A stretch of DNA of 64,000 bases from Lumbricus terrestris (Eukaryota; Annelida; Clitellata; Crassiclitellata; Lumbricidae). Below are positions 33,381-43,300 of the stretch, one piece after another. The notes beneath the pieces were generated by a model. It saw only the letters and a program-made list of their open reading frames with translations. It was not told the DNA's origin and did no database searches. The position numbers and the translations under genes are program-made. The stretch spans positions 11,681,352-11,745,351 of the forward strand of contig OX457036.1 of NCBI GenBank assembly GCA_949752735.1. Reading direction: 5' to 3'. The first letter of the stretch is position 1; every line of letters begins with the position of its first letter.

Positions 33381-34818
33381 TGTAGCGGAACTAGGGCTGG
33401 GCAAAAACCACCAGGAACCGAACCCAAACCCTAGTCACCCAGGTGATGTCCGTCCGTCGAGTCCGGCGTCAACTGAAGATTGACGACTAGCCAGTCAGGC
33501 TTGAAACACATTTATTCACGACGTCAAAGAAGAAACTCGCACTGCAGTTCAAAGTCACTTCTATAGCGCCAGTGTTCGGAGCAATATTCGGAGCAATGTT
33601 CGGAGCAATGTTCGGAGCTACTCGTGTAGCGCTACTGTCTCAAACCACTGCACCACTGTTCACCGCAATCGTTAATGTAGAACGCCGACTCTTCGTCGTG
33701 CGGGTTGATCACCGCTGCCTCGCCAGCGTGCGCAGAGAGTTTGTGAAGCGGGTCAGGTTTCGAACCCGATTCGGCGTCGTCGAAGTCAGAAACTGAACCA
33801 CTGCGCTCACCCGATCGGAAGCGTTTGCAGGTCCGGCGTTGAATCCTGTTCGTTGTGGCACAGCGACGATCACCCGTCCTTCGGTCGTCCGTAGGCGTCG
33901 GATTGCAGAAGAGCACGACCGCGGGTCAAGAATCGAACCGCAGCCGACAGCGTTGCACAGCAAAGGCCTCCAAGCCTTTCCGTCGCCGACGGCGTCGGAT
34001 CCCGATCGAATACGTCAGTAGCAGCGGCGTCGAATCTCAATCGTCGGCGTTGCACGGCCGAGATCACCAGACCTTTCGTCGCGGGTCAGGCTTCGAATCC
34101 AGGCGTCGCGGTTAATAATAATAATAATAATCTTTTCTTTAATTGAGCGCCTGCAAGACGCACTGCGCTTTACATTTACAAGTTATGCAGTAATCTTAAT
34201 TAAACTTAACTACTAACTGAACAGACAGCTTTGCAATTACAACAGCGCTAATAGCAGCCTACAAAGCATATCTGCCCAACGGGGGCTCGAACCTGCTACC
34301 TCTCGCACTCTTGGCCAGCGTGTTAACCATTACTCTACCGGGCCCCCCCGGGGCACAGCAAAGGTCACCAAACCTTTCCGTCGTCGGCAGGCGCTGAATT
34401 TCGGCAGCGTCGTTGAATCGTCTTCGCTCTCCAAAGCGTTTTCCTTCGGACGATTTCCTGCTGACTGCACCGCGATTCGATCCCGCATCAGCCGACCGTC
34501 GTGTCTTTCCACTCTTCCACGGCGATTCGCTCGATGACTGTTTCTCTCGATCAAAGACTACTGATGACTGTTGTTCGATGACTGTTGTTCGATGACTGTT
34601 GACGTCTGCGCGCACACTCGTATTTGTGTGTCACGAGGCCACGCCCATTTCAGGTGGACACAGGCTAGAGGTAGACATTAGGCCACGCCTCTTTCAGGTA
34701 GACAGAGGCTAGAGGTAGACATTAGGCCACGCCTCTTTCAGGTAGACAGAGATACTCAGGCGAACACGGGGACGGTCATTCAAATAAAAATTAAACTCCA
34801 TGACCCTGATTTCCAACA
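33381..34818 (-). repeat. 3' LTR (left), with SINE insertion
   Basis: TG...CA ends. Nearly identical to the right LTR except for a 239-bp insertion at 34114-34352 and one fewer copy of a 44-bp repeat (TTAGGCCACGCCTCTTTCAG unit, 34632-34750). The repeat contains GGCCACGCC, an Sp/KLF-like site on the other strand. Antisense reading frames through it are not genes. Confidence 0.93.
34114..34352 (-). mobile_element. tRNA-derived SINE inserted in one LTR
   Basis: The insertion is absent from the right LTR at the same site (CGCGGTT|GCACAGC). On the minus strand it starts with a GGTAGAGTAATGGTTAACAC segment (A-box region) and a perfect B box GTTCGAGCCC. A body with AAGCGCAGTGCGTCTTGCAG follows, and the end is (ATT)n. 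This order of Pol III head, body and short-repeat tail defines a SINE. No target duplication is visible. Confidence 0.8.
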
Positions 34819-35500
34819 CGCTCCCCCCACAAGCAATCCAAGGTCCCACTTGGAGTAAGTAATCAAACATCCCCCAAAACGTAATCAGTGGCCAATGTCT
34901 ACAAAAAAATTACCGCACTACTCCTGTCTACACAATAGGCCCAAATTAACATCTCTACACACAAAATCAAAATATTACAGTCTCTCATTGCTCAATGAAT
35001 TCAGTACATTCGTTCTTCGGCGAAATCCTTCGCAGCGATTCATTATGAAAACATCAAATCGACAATTTAATTACAACATTGCAAAATCTTGATCGGGTGC
35101 GGAGTGCAATCGCGCACAACCCCCTTTTTCTCTGTTTCTTTCTTTCTCTTCCCGGGTGCGGAGTGCTTTTTACGCACAACCCCCGTTTGTTTTCCTGTTT
35201 TTCTCTCTCTGCCTGTTTTGTTTTTTGTTTTTTTTCTTTTTTTCCCTTTTTTCTCTTTTTTTTCTCTTTTTTTCAGGCTTATTTCTCTCTTTTTTTTCAT
35301 TTCGGGTACGGTGTGCCTTTTGGTCACACCCCCCCTTCTTTTTCTCTCTCTTTTTTTTTCAAAAGCGACATTATACAATTAATTACGAACAAGTTAACAG
35401 ACAATTAAAGAAAAAATAAAAGCCACGCACGGCTTCACATTTGAATTAAAAAAAACATTGGCCAGGCACGACCAAATAATCATTAGACTAACTTTCTTTC
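34819..35500. repeat. Purine tract and repeated GGTGCGGAGTGC modules in the element's 3' region
   Basis: Directly beside the 3' LTR is CGCTCCCCCCACAAG, the polypurine tract on the minus strand. From 35094 three modules (CGGGTGCGGAGTGC..CGCACAACCCCC at 35094 and 35154, CGGGTACGGTGTGC..CACACCCCCC at 35303) are each followed by a long pyrimidine tract. The frames through the tracts look like Phe/Leu membrane proteins but are low-complexity artefacts. Confidence 0.6.
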
Positions 35501-35518
35501 GGCGCTTTGCTCTCCCAT

Positions 35519-36152
35519 TTAGTCATCGATCCAAATGACTTCGGGCGACGATGCCGCAGGAGGCGGGGCCTCGGAGACACAACCCTCGAAAATTCCCATC
35601 AACAGCTCTTTCGGCCAGTTGGGGTACTTTATTGACTGTACCTCCGCGAAGCACCCGGTCGTCATGAAGGACGCCAGCAGGTGTCCCTGTCGGACGATTT
35701 CCGAGGCCTCCGTGCGCGTCATCTCGCGCCCCAGGACTTCTTCGATCGACGGCCCAGAGAGCTCCGGGAGGGTGTTGCCGAGCACTGGGTCGGGGAAGAT
35801 CAAGGGGAAAATCATGGTCGGACAGCAGGTCATCGACGTCGGGGAGGGAGTCGTCATCGGGCGGTAGGTCGGGAATATCTGGTAGGAGGTCGCTGTCGAA
35901 GCCAAACACGAACTCATCGGGGTGGTCGACGATTTCTGGTAACATCGGGGCGGCAGCCTCCAGGGGAGGAATAGCGACCTCCGGGGGAGGAGTAGCGACC
36001 GAAGCCGAGGCTGCAGGCGTCGAAGTCGCCTCCCGGATACGATGGACTCTGGCGACCCGACACTTCTGCTCGTGCCTCCACTTTAACTTCCTGACATTCG
36101 GTCCGCCAAAAGCTTTGCCGCAGAACGCACAACTAGCGACTGACGACTCCAT
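35519..36152 (-). pseudogene. Acidic zinc-finger-like ORF in place of pol
   Basis: From a Met at 36150-36152: a CX2CX15HX3C zinc-binding pattern at residues 8-31 (CAFCGKAFGGP...RHEQKC), a Pro/Ala/Glu-rich linker, then a strongly acidic segment (DLLPDIPDLPPDDDSLPDVD). Around 35800-35900 coding similarity moves to another frame, which continues with SIEEVLGREMTRTEASEIVR and ends SPEVIWIDD at 35519; a frameshift is therefore likely. A finger plus acidic region resembles a transcription-factor layout. The protein matches no retrotransposon domain I know and could be captured host sequence. Confidence 0.5.
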
Positions 36153-36432
36153 AATTCTCGACTGATGCGGTTCACTGCCGCCAGCGTCCTTATATTGATA
36201 ATTTCGGACATGCGCAGTCCGCCGGCGTCGCTTAGCCAAGGGCACGCACGTGCATAATTGGGGACGCCGATCGGCGCGCACAATTATCGGACCCAGTTCG
36301 TCGTAGGGTCGGAATCGGTGCGTCCCTAAGTTCTCTACACGCCTGCCAACTGCACTGCGTTGACCCCCGAAAATCGCTCGCTCCGCCCTAAGCGTTTGTT
36401 TCCGACAACTGGGAGAAGCCTTGATCCTTCCA

Positions 36433-36545
36433 GTCACTTTTTCGGATGACTCTCCGGTCACTTTTTCGGATGACCCTCCGGTCACTTTTTGGGTCGACTC
36501 TCCGGTCACTTTTTCGGATGACCCTCCGGTCACTTTTTTAGTTTG
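36433..36545. repeat. 24-bp tandem repeat (GTCACTTTTTCGGATGAC...), five copies
   Basis: Five units of GTCACTTTTT[C/G]GG[A/G]T[G/C]AC + YCTCCG. Read on the minus strand they code for a KVTG-S/E-rich repeat upstream of the zinc-finger-like Met. Low-complexity linker between the protease and the acidic ORF. Confidence 0.85.
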
Positions 36546-36574
36546 TGCAGGATGCACCCGCAAGCCATGCGCCC

Positions 36575-38483
36575 TCAAGGATTTCTCGATTTTACAAAGC
36601 ACAGGTCAGGAATCGAATCAGCAGTTAGCATAGCAGGCCGTTCATTTAAATTCACCACACGAATGCACATTTTATCATCATCATCATTCAGCACAACCCT
36701 AGCCACATGCAGTCCAGGTTGAATTTCTTTTGATTCAGTCATCCACTCTTCAGCTGTGGTCGTCAAATCACGATATTGCGTCTTACAAGGAATATCGCAT
36801 TGCGAACGAGGAAGAATAGTTGTCTCCTCTGCAACAATAACCCTGCGACACCAAAGTGAACCATTGCCCTTGACCAAAGGAATGCGGCGTCGACCAACAA
36901 AGAGTGCACCCTGACCAAAACCAAGTCGACAGCGGTGTTGTCTCAACCAATCCATCCCCAGCATTGGTTCACCAATCTGGTCAGAGACGAGAAAATTAGT
37001 CTCAATAGAAAAACCTCTAGAAAATCCTAATTGGGACATCAACTTGACCCAAAACCCTTATCTGCGTTCCGTTAGCAGCCAAGAGAATGCGATTGCTAGA
37101 CTGGAGCAACAACCCATCAACATCAGACGAGGAAACCAGGCTTACCTCCGACCCAGTGTCCACTAGGCATGTTCTTTGCCGTCCGTTGATCACTCCATTG
37201 ATGTAGATCGCGTTGTTCGTCACGCCCGTTGCTCTGTCTCTCGTTGTATGGTTGGTGACGGTCTCTTCGTTCCGCTCGGTCGTCGGCTGACCCAAGTCAC
37301 GTTCGTCGTCGTTCCGACGGTTGGGGAACTGTCGACGTTGTCGGCACTGGCGTGCGTAGTGCCCTGGGGACCCGCATTGGAAGCAGGTCGACCCACGTCC
37401 CAGACTTCCTGATGCGTTACCTTGAGACGGAATGGTCGGCGGAACCATCTGCGGAACCATCGGCGCGGAGTTGAAGTTCGTCCTGTTCGAGCTTCTGAGT
37501 TCCTCCAGCTGTCGGCAGATCCTTCCCTCCATGTCCTGCTGCCACTTGCGCTGTGCAGTGAAGAAGTCGTCCAGCTGAGACTGAAGCTGTCCTCCGGCGT
37601 CGCCCTCCTGGGTTCCTCTTACTCGATTCGCAGGTCTGCGACGATCCTCCAGGTCTGCAGTCTGTTGATACGCCGACAAGCGTAGAGCTGTTCGGTACGC
37701 CTCGTCGATCGTCTTCGGTTCCCGTTCTCTCACCTTTAGAGACAGTTCCCGGTCACGGATGGCTTCAAGGAAGGCGTCCTTAGCAACGATCTCGGTCGTC
37801 TTGTTCGACGGAACCGAGTAGGCGAGAACGACAAGTCTCCGGATGTCGTGCAGCAAATCTCCCAGACTTTCATCAGCCCTCTGTCGACGATAGTAGAGTT
37901 GCGCACGAAAAGTCTCAGCCTGACCTTCCGCGCCGTATCGTTGACGGAGTCTCTCGACCAGCTGTTCATACGTCGCCTCCGTTCGCGCTCCAAAGTCCCA
38001 CAACAGCTGCGTTGCTGCCTTCTCCAGAGAAACACGGAGAAAGTCGACCTTGTCGATTGCCGTCCATCTATTGTGGCGTGCACAGACGTCGAATTGTGCC
38101 AAGAATGATTCGAGTGACCCAGTCCCATCGAACTTGGTTGGTTTCATGGTCATCTTCCGTTCGCCGACCGAGCGACTGGCCTTGTCCAAGACTTTCGTCT
38201 CCAAAGCGCTTACCCTGTCCAAGACTTTCGATCCCCCGGCGGTCGAGTCTCTCTCAGGAATCAGCAGACTTCTGCGATCCTTCTTCGGTACGTCGTCGAA
38301 GTCGATTCTCTCCATGAAGCGGCTGGACTCGACCTCAAAGTCGACCAGGAGGTCCGTCCTTCGTCCGGCTGCTGGCGACGAAGTCATCGGGCGGTCAACA
38401 GCGTTCCCGTCCATCTCTGCAGTGTTCCACATCGTTGCTGAATTTCGCTCCACTGGCTGAGTCCGAATTTCCAAGAAGTCCAA
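36575..38483 (-). pseudogene. Gypsy Gag-protease polyprotein (frameshifted in protease)
   Basis: From the Met at 38481-38483, 488 residues. The capsid-like retrotransposon Gag domain is at about 130-290 (FLAQFDVCARHNRW, YRRQRADESLGDLLHDIRRL). A zinc knuckle CX2CX4HX4C lies at residues 367-380 (CFQCGSPGHYARQC). The aspartic protease active site LVDTGSE has D442-T443-G444. The frame stops at 37017 and protease resumes one base off in 36575-37042 (GEPMLGMDWL flap/hydrophobic motif). In gypsy elements programmed shifts normally lie before protease, so this one is more likely a mutation. The protease tail ends at 36575 without any RT. Confidence 0.88.
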
Positions 38484-38550
38484 CGAGTTCTTCTTTCACT
38501 CCAATTGCTGGAACCAGTTTATTCTGAGACGTCCGACGAAATTCAATCAC

Positions 38551-38572
38551 CCCACTTGCTGGAACCAGTTTT
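38551..38572 (-). other. Candidate primer-binding site
   Basis: On the minus strand, three bases after the 5' LTR, the sequence CTGGTTCCAGCAAGTGGGG begins with the TGG expected of a tRNA-complementary PBS. A near copy lies 45 bp further on (38505-38525). I cannot name the tRNA. Confidence 0.4.
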
Positions 38573-39815
38573 TGTAGCGGAACTAGGGCTGGGCCAAAAC
38601 CACCAGGAACCGAACCCAAACCCTAGTCACCCAGGTGATGTCCGTCCGTCGAGTCCGGCGTCAACTGAAGATTGACGACTAGCCAGTCAGGCTTGAAACA
38701 CATTTATTCACGACGTCAAAGAAGAAACTCGCACTGCAGTTCAAAGTCACTTCTATAGCGCCAGTGTTCGGAGCAATATTCGGAGCAATGTTCGGAGCAA
38801 TGTTCGGAGCTACTCGTGTAGCGCTACTGTCTCAAACCACTGCACCACTGTTCACCGCAATCGTTAATGTAGAACGCCGACTCTTCGTCGTGCGGGTTGA
38901 TCACCGCTGCCTCGCCAGCGTGCGCAGAGAGTTTGTGAAGCGGGTCAGGTTTCGAACCCGATTCGGCGTCGTCGAAGTCAGAAACTGAACCACTGCGCTC
39001 ACCCGATCGGAAGCGTTTGCAGGTCCGGCGTTGAATCCTGTTCGTTGTGGCACAGCGACGATCACCCGTCCTTCGGTCGTCCGTAGGCGTCGGATTGCAG
39101 AAGAGCACGACCGCGGGTCAAGAATCGAACCGCAGCCGACAGCGTTGCACAGCAAAGGCCTCCAAGCCTTTCCGTCGCCGACGGCGTCGGATCCCGATCG
39201 AATACGTCAGTAGCAGCGGCGTCGAATCTCAATCGTCGGCGTTGCACGGCCGAGATCACCAGACCTTTCGTCGCGGGTCAGGCTTCGAATCCAGGCGTCG
39301 CGGTTGCACAGCAAAGGTCACCAAACCTTTCCGTCGTCGGCAGGCGCTGAATTTCGGCAGCGTCGTTGAATCGTCTTCGCTCTCCAAAGCGTTTTCCTTC
39401 GGACGATTTCCTGCTGACTGCACCGCGATTCGATCCCGCATCAGCCGACCGTCGTGTCTTTCCACTCTTCCACGGCGATTCGCTCGATGACTGTTTCTCT
39501 CGATCAAAGACTACTGATGACTGTTGTTCGATGACTGTTGTTCGATGACTGTTGACGTCTGCGCGCACACTCGTATTTGTGTGTCACGAGGCCACGCCCA
39601 TTTCAGGTGGACACAGGCTAGAGGTAGACATTAGGCCACGCCTCTTTCAGGTAGACAGAGGCTAGAGGTAGACATTAGGCCACGCCTCTTTCAGGTAGAC
39701 AGAGGCTAGAGGTAGACATTAGGCCACGCCTCTTTCAGGTAGACAGAGATACTCAGGCGAACACGGGGACGGTCATTCAAATAAAAATTAAACTCCATGA
39801 CCCTGATTTCCAACA
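38573..39815 (-). repeat. 5' LTR (right)
   Basis: A 1243-bp LTR with TG...CA ends, otherwise matching 33381-34818. It has one more unit of the 44-bp repeat than the left LTR (39590-39750). It lacks the SINE, which dates the SINE insertion after integration. Confidence 0.93.
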
Positions 39816-40093
39816 TTACTAAGGAGTCTACTGTTGCTCACAAGTAGTGCTGTGCTCAATTGCTCATCACTAACTTAGCAATAGTGAATACCCTTCATAA
39901 TAATGTATCTTAACCATTGAAACAGCATGAAAATTAACATTGTTCAATGCTAAAAACTTTAACCAGGTGGAGCTACCAGTAAATATTTTTAGAATGCTTC
40001 CTACTTTTGTGAACCTTATTCTTTCAACAATGGAAACGTATTTGGAGGGTGGGAAGGTAAATATTAAACATTTATTTTTTGAGCGGCACCCTA

Positions 40094-40150
40094 ATATATA
40101 TATATATATATATTATATATACACACACACCTATATGCGTTTAATGTCAG
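40094..40150. repeat. (TA)n / (AC)n tract beside the 3' end of copy C
   Basis: A TA repeat followed by ACACACACACC and TATGCGTTTAATGTCAGTCAAA. The last phrase recurs after TA repeats at 59875 and 60050 near copy E, so it belongs to the duplicated 3' flank. Confidence 0.8.
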
Positions 40151-43057
40151 TCAAATTGACGGAACATTGTGTCTAGATTTTCCGTTGCTTTGCAAAAGAA
40201 ACCAGCGAATAATACGTTCAAACGGAAGATTACATTTCACGGCAGCAAATTCAGCCAATGCTTTTCTACGCCCTCGACTGCAGTCGTTACAGCATCTGAG
40301 TTTCAAATACCTTGCTAGAAAACGTCTTTGAAGACAATAGTAACACTTAATAGGGTGCACAAAGAAAATTGAATCTGAGAGCGATTCCTTTTCATAGTAA
40401 ATGTATCGGGAGAAAAAGTGCGCAAACGTTGAATGGCCAGTGCACTTAGATTTGCACATATCGTCATTCCGAGGCGATAAATAATAAAACAGAGTATGGA
40501 ATCCAAGCAAACACTGCACCTCTCTATCGAAAAGCGAGTCAAGCGGAGGCAATAACAAGACATTCGCAAATGCAAACTCATTGAAATTGTTCTCGAGATC
40601 AGGTCCCTTCAGAATTTGTTCACATAAATGCAACACTTCATCGTATCGGCGGCACTTATAAAGGTACAAAGCACGATAGCAGTCAACTGTGTTGCAGTGA
40701 ATGCCAAAGTCATTGAGAATCACATCGTAGAATATTGTGATATTTTCCAAGGCACATTCTGTTAAATAATCAATAAGTTTTTCTTTGATTATCGAAGAAT
40801 TTAGACTAGAAGTTGCATATCTTGTCAGTGACAGCTTTCTTCTATAAAAGCACCATTTAGTAGGCCTATCCTTGAAGCGAATGACTGATTTCAGCAAAAT
40901 GCAGATCGTTCGCGTTTTCAAAGTCAACAGCAAGTGGTCTAACGTAGTAGCAGCTGAAGTTGACAAAATTTCAGGATTCAAATGTGGGGTTACTTGCTCG
41001 GAAAATCTTATGGAGGATTTTGCTGTCAAATAATAAGCAAACACCTCTGGGGTAAGACGCAAATCGAGATGGATATGTCTCTTTCCAAAATTCAATTTTT
41101 TACCAAATTTCTTGCAAAGAAGACAAAACCCAACGATTCTAACCACATCGTCAATGAAGAACAAACAACCTGCATTCAATGTTTCATTCTCCACATTGGT
41201 CGTTTCACACCTTGAAAATGCTGAGCATAGTTCCATGACTGTCTGGTTTTCTGAGTTTACAAAATGAAGGGCAGCAAGGTAGAGCAAAGCTGCAGGAGCG
41301 ATGATGTTGCTTTGAAAATCATCCGTTTCTATGACATTTCTAAGCAGCTCTTTTGCCAAGAGAGACATCATTTGAAATGCTGAATTGCTATTTGACTCAG
41401 TTAAGTTTTCCATAAACTCCAGTGCTCGTAAATATTGGAAAAGACTTGTTTCCGGTGTGGATGGTGTAGGAAATCTATGATATTGACACCTGACACTTTT
41501 GGGTTTAAGGAAAATTACTTTGATAAATTCATGAAATACTTCGCTATCCCATGAAATCATTTGACATTCCAAACCATATGCTGCATTCAAACTATGCAAC
41601 GTTGAATCAAAGTATGCGAAACACTCGATGCTTTCTGGTATTGGTTGCACTCGAGGTTCGTCGTGTATTAAAAACATAATCTTTCTCATTGCATAGGTCA
41701 TTAGAAGATTGAAACGAAGTCTCTCTTGTAAGCCTATGTAAGTCCTTGTTTTGTGAGTAAAGACATGGCAAATTATAAATCCAGCGGAAAACAACATATC
41801 GAAAAATTTGAACTTCCATACCTTCCGAAGTTCAAAGACAACCTGCTTGTAATAATTCAAATCTGGCATACCATTTTTTGCGGTTTCAATATTTGTTTCT
41901 TTAAGATGCGTCCTAAGAAATAGCTCTATGTAATTTTCTACAAACCACTTACAAAGAAAGCCAGAATCGTGGAATTCATGCAATCGTTGTTTAATCTTGC
42001 TAAGCATTGCGGAGCTCGAGGGTTTATGAAATAAATTTGATTCAGGAACAAAGTAGTTCGGAATGTACCCACGCTTTAGCCATTCTAAAAGCTTCTGTAG
42101 CAAGTCACAGCATATCTCAAAAACAGAAACTGAATTCCACCAATCAGGTGAGAACAATTCACAGGTCCATAACATCAAAGTCTTTATATGATACGTACAC
42201 AAAACCTCATCTTCCTTTAGGCATTCCTTTTGTATTATTTCTCTCTTACAGAAAAATCTCAATAAATGATAGACAATCTGTTGAACTTGAGTCCAGCTCT
42301 GTAGTAAAATTACTTCCGCCACTGAAAAGGACAATCTCCACTGCTCTTTATCGTTCCTGCAAGCACGATGCTGAGCGTAGACAACATGACAACCATTTTG
42401 TACAACTTCGAAGATTTTGGCATTCGTCGGCCATCCATTATCTCTATGTCGTTTCGGCCACTCTTCGGCGTCTCTAGGCCACTGAGGACACCACACACTT
42501 TGTACCATATCAAACGTCTTTTGATCTTTTTCACTTTGGCACATTATTGCTGGACCTTTCACAAAAATGCCTGATGCAGCAAGATGATCTTCAGTTTTAT
42601 ATTTATCTGAATTAAGACTAAGGTATAAATTTGTTGGAGGTTCATGGACAACTTCATATTTCTTCAATTTCCAATTATAGTTCATTACTCCAAAAACTCG
42701 AAGTCGAACAAAACCTGGATAATTGAGGCATGGCTCCATTTTAAAGCACCTAATAGACTCGTATAAATAACGCACATCATTTGGCAACACTGGAAACTCA
42801 TCAACGAATGCTAGCATATTTTCATGGACATGCAATTTATCCTCGTCGCCAATGCAGGTATTCAACGGTCTAATATAGAACTCCTCACTGCTACCACAAG
42901 CTAGCACATATACAGGGAGTTTAGACATACGACCCAATGATGAGAGCGGATAATGCCTGAGGTCAGAAACAACACCACACGACTTTGGAAGCAACTGGCA
43001 TGTACTAACAATGAATTCAGAGGTAATTTTCTCTGTCCATTTACCCGCAGCTTCCAT
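40151..43057 (-). CDS. Mab-21 domain/cGAS-like receptor with TPR-like C-terminus, copy C (intact)
   Basis: A 968-residue uninterrupted frame with the same domain order as copy B. GSS lies at 55-57, D71-x-D73 (DED) is kept although the preceding Asp is Gly here, and D183 in FDMVQSVW sits before CPQWP. WPRDAEEWPKRHR-x-x-GWP, SFSVAEVIL, TYHIKTLMLWTCE and GYIPNYFVPESNLF complete the Mab-21 domain. The C-terminal helical half has DCYRALYLYKCRRYDEVL and LFDREVQCLLGFHTLFYY. Residues around 730 (R-P-T) come from a 6-bp TAGGCCTA insertion absent from B, D and E. Predicted catalytically competent by motif only. The first-exon candidate is only about 130 bp upstream, so the 5' intron would be very short. 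Confidence 0.9.
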   Translation of the reverse strand: MEAAGKWTEKITSEFIVSTCQLLPKSCGVVSDLRHYPLSSLGRMSKLPVYVLACGSSEEFYIRPLNTCIGDEDKLHVHENMLAFVDEFPVLPNDVRYLYESIRCFKMEPCLNYPGFVRLRVFGVMNYNWKLKKYEVVHEPPTNLYLSLNSDKYKTEDHLAASGIFVKGPAIMCQSEKDQKTFDMVQSVWCPQWPRDAEEWPKRHRDNGWPTNAKIFEVVQNGCHVVYAQHRACRNDKEQWRLSFSVAEVILLQSWTQVQQIVYHLLRFFCKREIIQKECLKEDEVLCTYHIKTLMLWTCELFSPDWWNSVSVFEICCDLLQKLLEWLKRGYIPNYFVPESNLFHKPSSSAMLSKIKQRLHEFHDSGFLCKWFVENYIELFLRTHLKETNIETAKNGMPDLNYYKQVVFELRKVWKFKFFDMLFSAGFIICHVFTHKTRTYIGLQERLRFNLLMTYAMRKIMFLIHDEPRVQPIPESIECFAYFDSTLHSLNAAYGLECQMISWDSEVFHEFIKVIFLKPKSVRCQYHRFPTPSTPETSLFQYLRALEFMENLTESNSNSAFQMMSLLAKELLRNVIETDDFQSNIIAPAALLYLAALHFVNSENQTVMELCSAFSRCETTNVENETLNAGCLFFIDDVVRIVGFCLLCKKFGKKLNFGKRHIHLDLRLTPEVFAYYLTAKSSIRFSEQVTPHLNPEILSTSAATTLDHLLLTLKTRTICILLKSVIRFKDRPTKWCFYRRKLSLTRYATSSLNSSIIKEKLIDYLTECALENITIFYDVILNDFGIHCNTVDCYRALYLYKCRRYDEVLHLCEQILKGPDLENNFNEFAFANVLLLPPLDSLFDREVQCLLGFHTLFYYLSPRNDDMCKSKCTGHSTFAHFFSRYIYYEKESLSDSIFFVHPIKCYYCLQRRFLARYLKLRCCNDCSRGRRKALAEFAAVKCNLPFERIIRWFLLQSNGKSRHNVPSI

Positions 43058-43070
43058 CCTGTACAGAAAA
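43058..43070 (-). other. Candidate 3' splice acceptor before the ATG (copy C)
   Basis: On the gene strand TTTTCTGTACAG|G-ATG. This is the best polypyrimidine tract of the four copies. Confidence 0.55.
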
Positions 43071-43129
43071 TATAACAGTCTTCTATAGGCTACAAGAAGC
43101 TAAACGAACAAATTGTCTGGCATTTAGTA

Positions 43130-43300
43130 GACAACAAGTTTAAATTCTATAATAAAATAATTAAAGCCTTGATTAAGACACCTCCTGCCTTAAGCTATGC
43201 TCAAATTTCAAACATGAGTGTCTGTGTATCCAGCGGTCAGCTCAACTTCACGCACACATTAAGACTGACACAATTCAGTTTTCTTTACATGGGTCGTATA
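43130..43300 (-). other. Short upstream block and first-exon candidate (copy C)
   Basis: Contains CTTAAGCTATGC, GAGTGTCTGTGTATC, ACTTCACGCACACATTAAG and AGACTGACAC, aligning with the first-exon region of the other copies. The donor position reads AAG|GCAGGA (43189/43188), weaker than in A, B or D. The remaining 1.5 kb of the block seen in other copies is missing here. Confidence 0.45.

Larger units (their letters stand above)
33381..39815 (-). mobile_element. Ty3/gypsy-type LTR retrotransposon lacking RT and integrase
   Basis: Two near-identical LTRs (33381-34818 and 38573-39815) begin TGTAGCGG and end CCAACA. The 4-bp direct repeat TTAC flanks the element (33377-33380 and 39816-39819). On the minus strand the order is 5' LTR (38573-39815), gag with zinc knuckle, protease, an unrelated acidic ORF, a purine tract (CTTGTGGGGGGAGCG) and the 3' LTR. 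There is no reverse transcriptase, RNase H or integrase, so mobility would depend on another element. LTR similarity implies a recent insertion. Confidence 0.92.
31939..40091. mobile_element. TA-flanked insertion with GGGTGCC inverted ends, split by an LTR element
   Basis: TA-GGGTGCC (31937-31945) and GGCACCC-TA (40085-40093) are inverted ends embedded in a TA-repeat tract. AAAAAATAA follows inside both ends. Without the LTR element it measures about 1.7 kb. TA duplication and GG...CC ends suggest Tc1/mariner-like integration. I find no transposase; short minus-strand frames at 32765-33342 are not recognisable. The 7-bp ends are short, so this is a proposal. Confidence 0.4.

Noticed and set aside
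33572..34615. Arg-rich frames on both strands, repeated at 38764-39568
   Set aside because: They lie in the two LTRs and are duplicated with them; no recognisable domain.
35079..35419. Phe/Leu-rich membrane-protein-like frames
   Set aside because: They come from polypyrimidine tracts in the 3' part of the LTR element; three frames are open at once, as in low-complexity DNA.
37017..37042. Programmed ribosomal frameshift in the gypsy element
   Set aside because: The shift falls in the middle of protease, after the DTG site, and there is no recognisable slippery site; a mutation is simpler.
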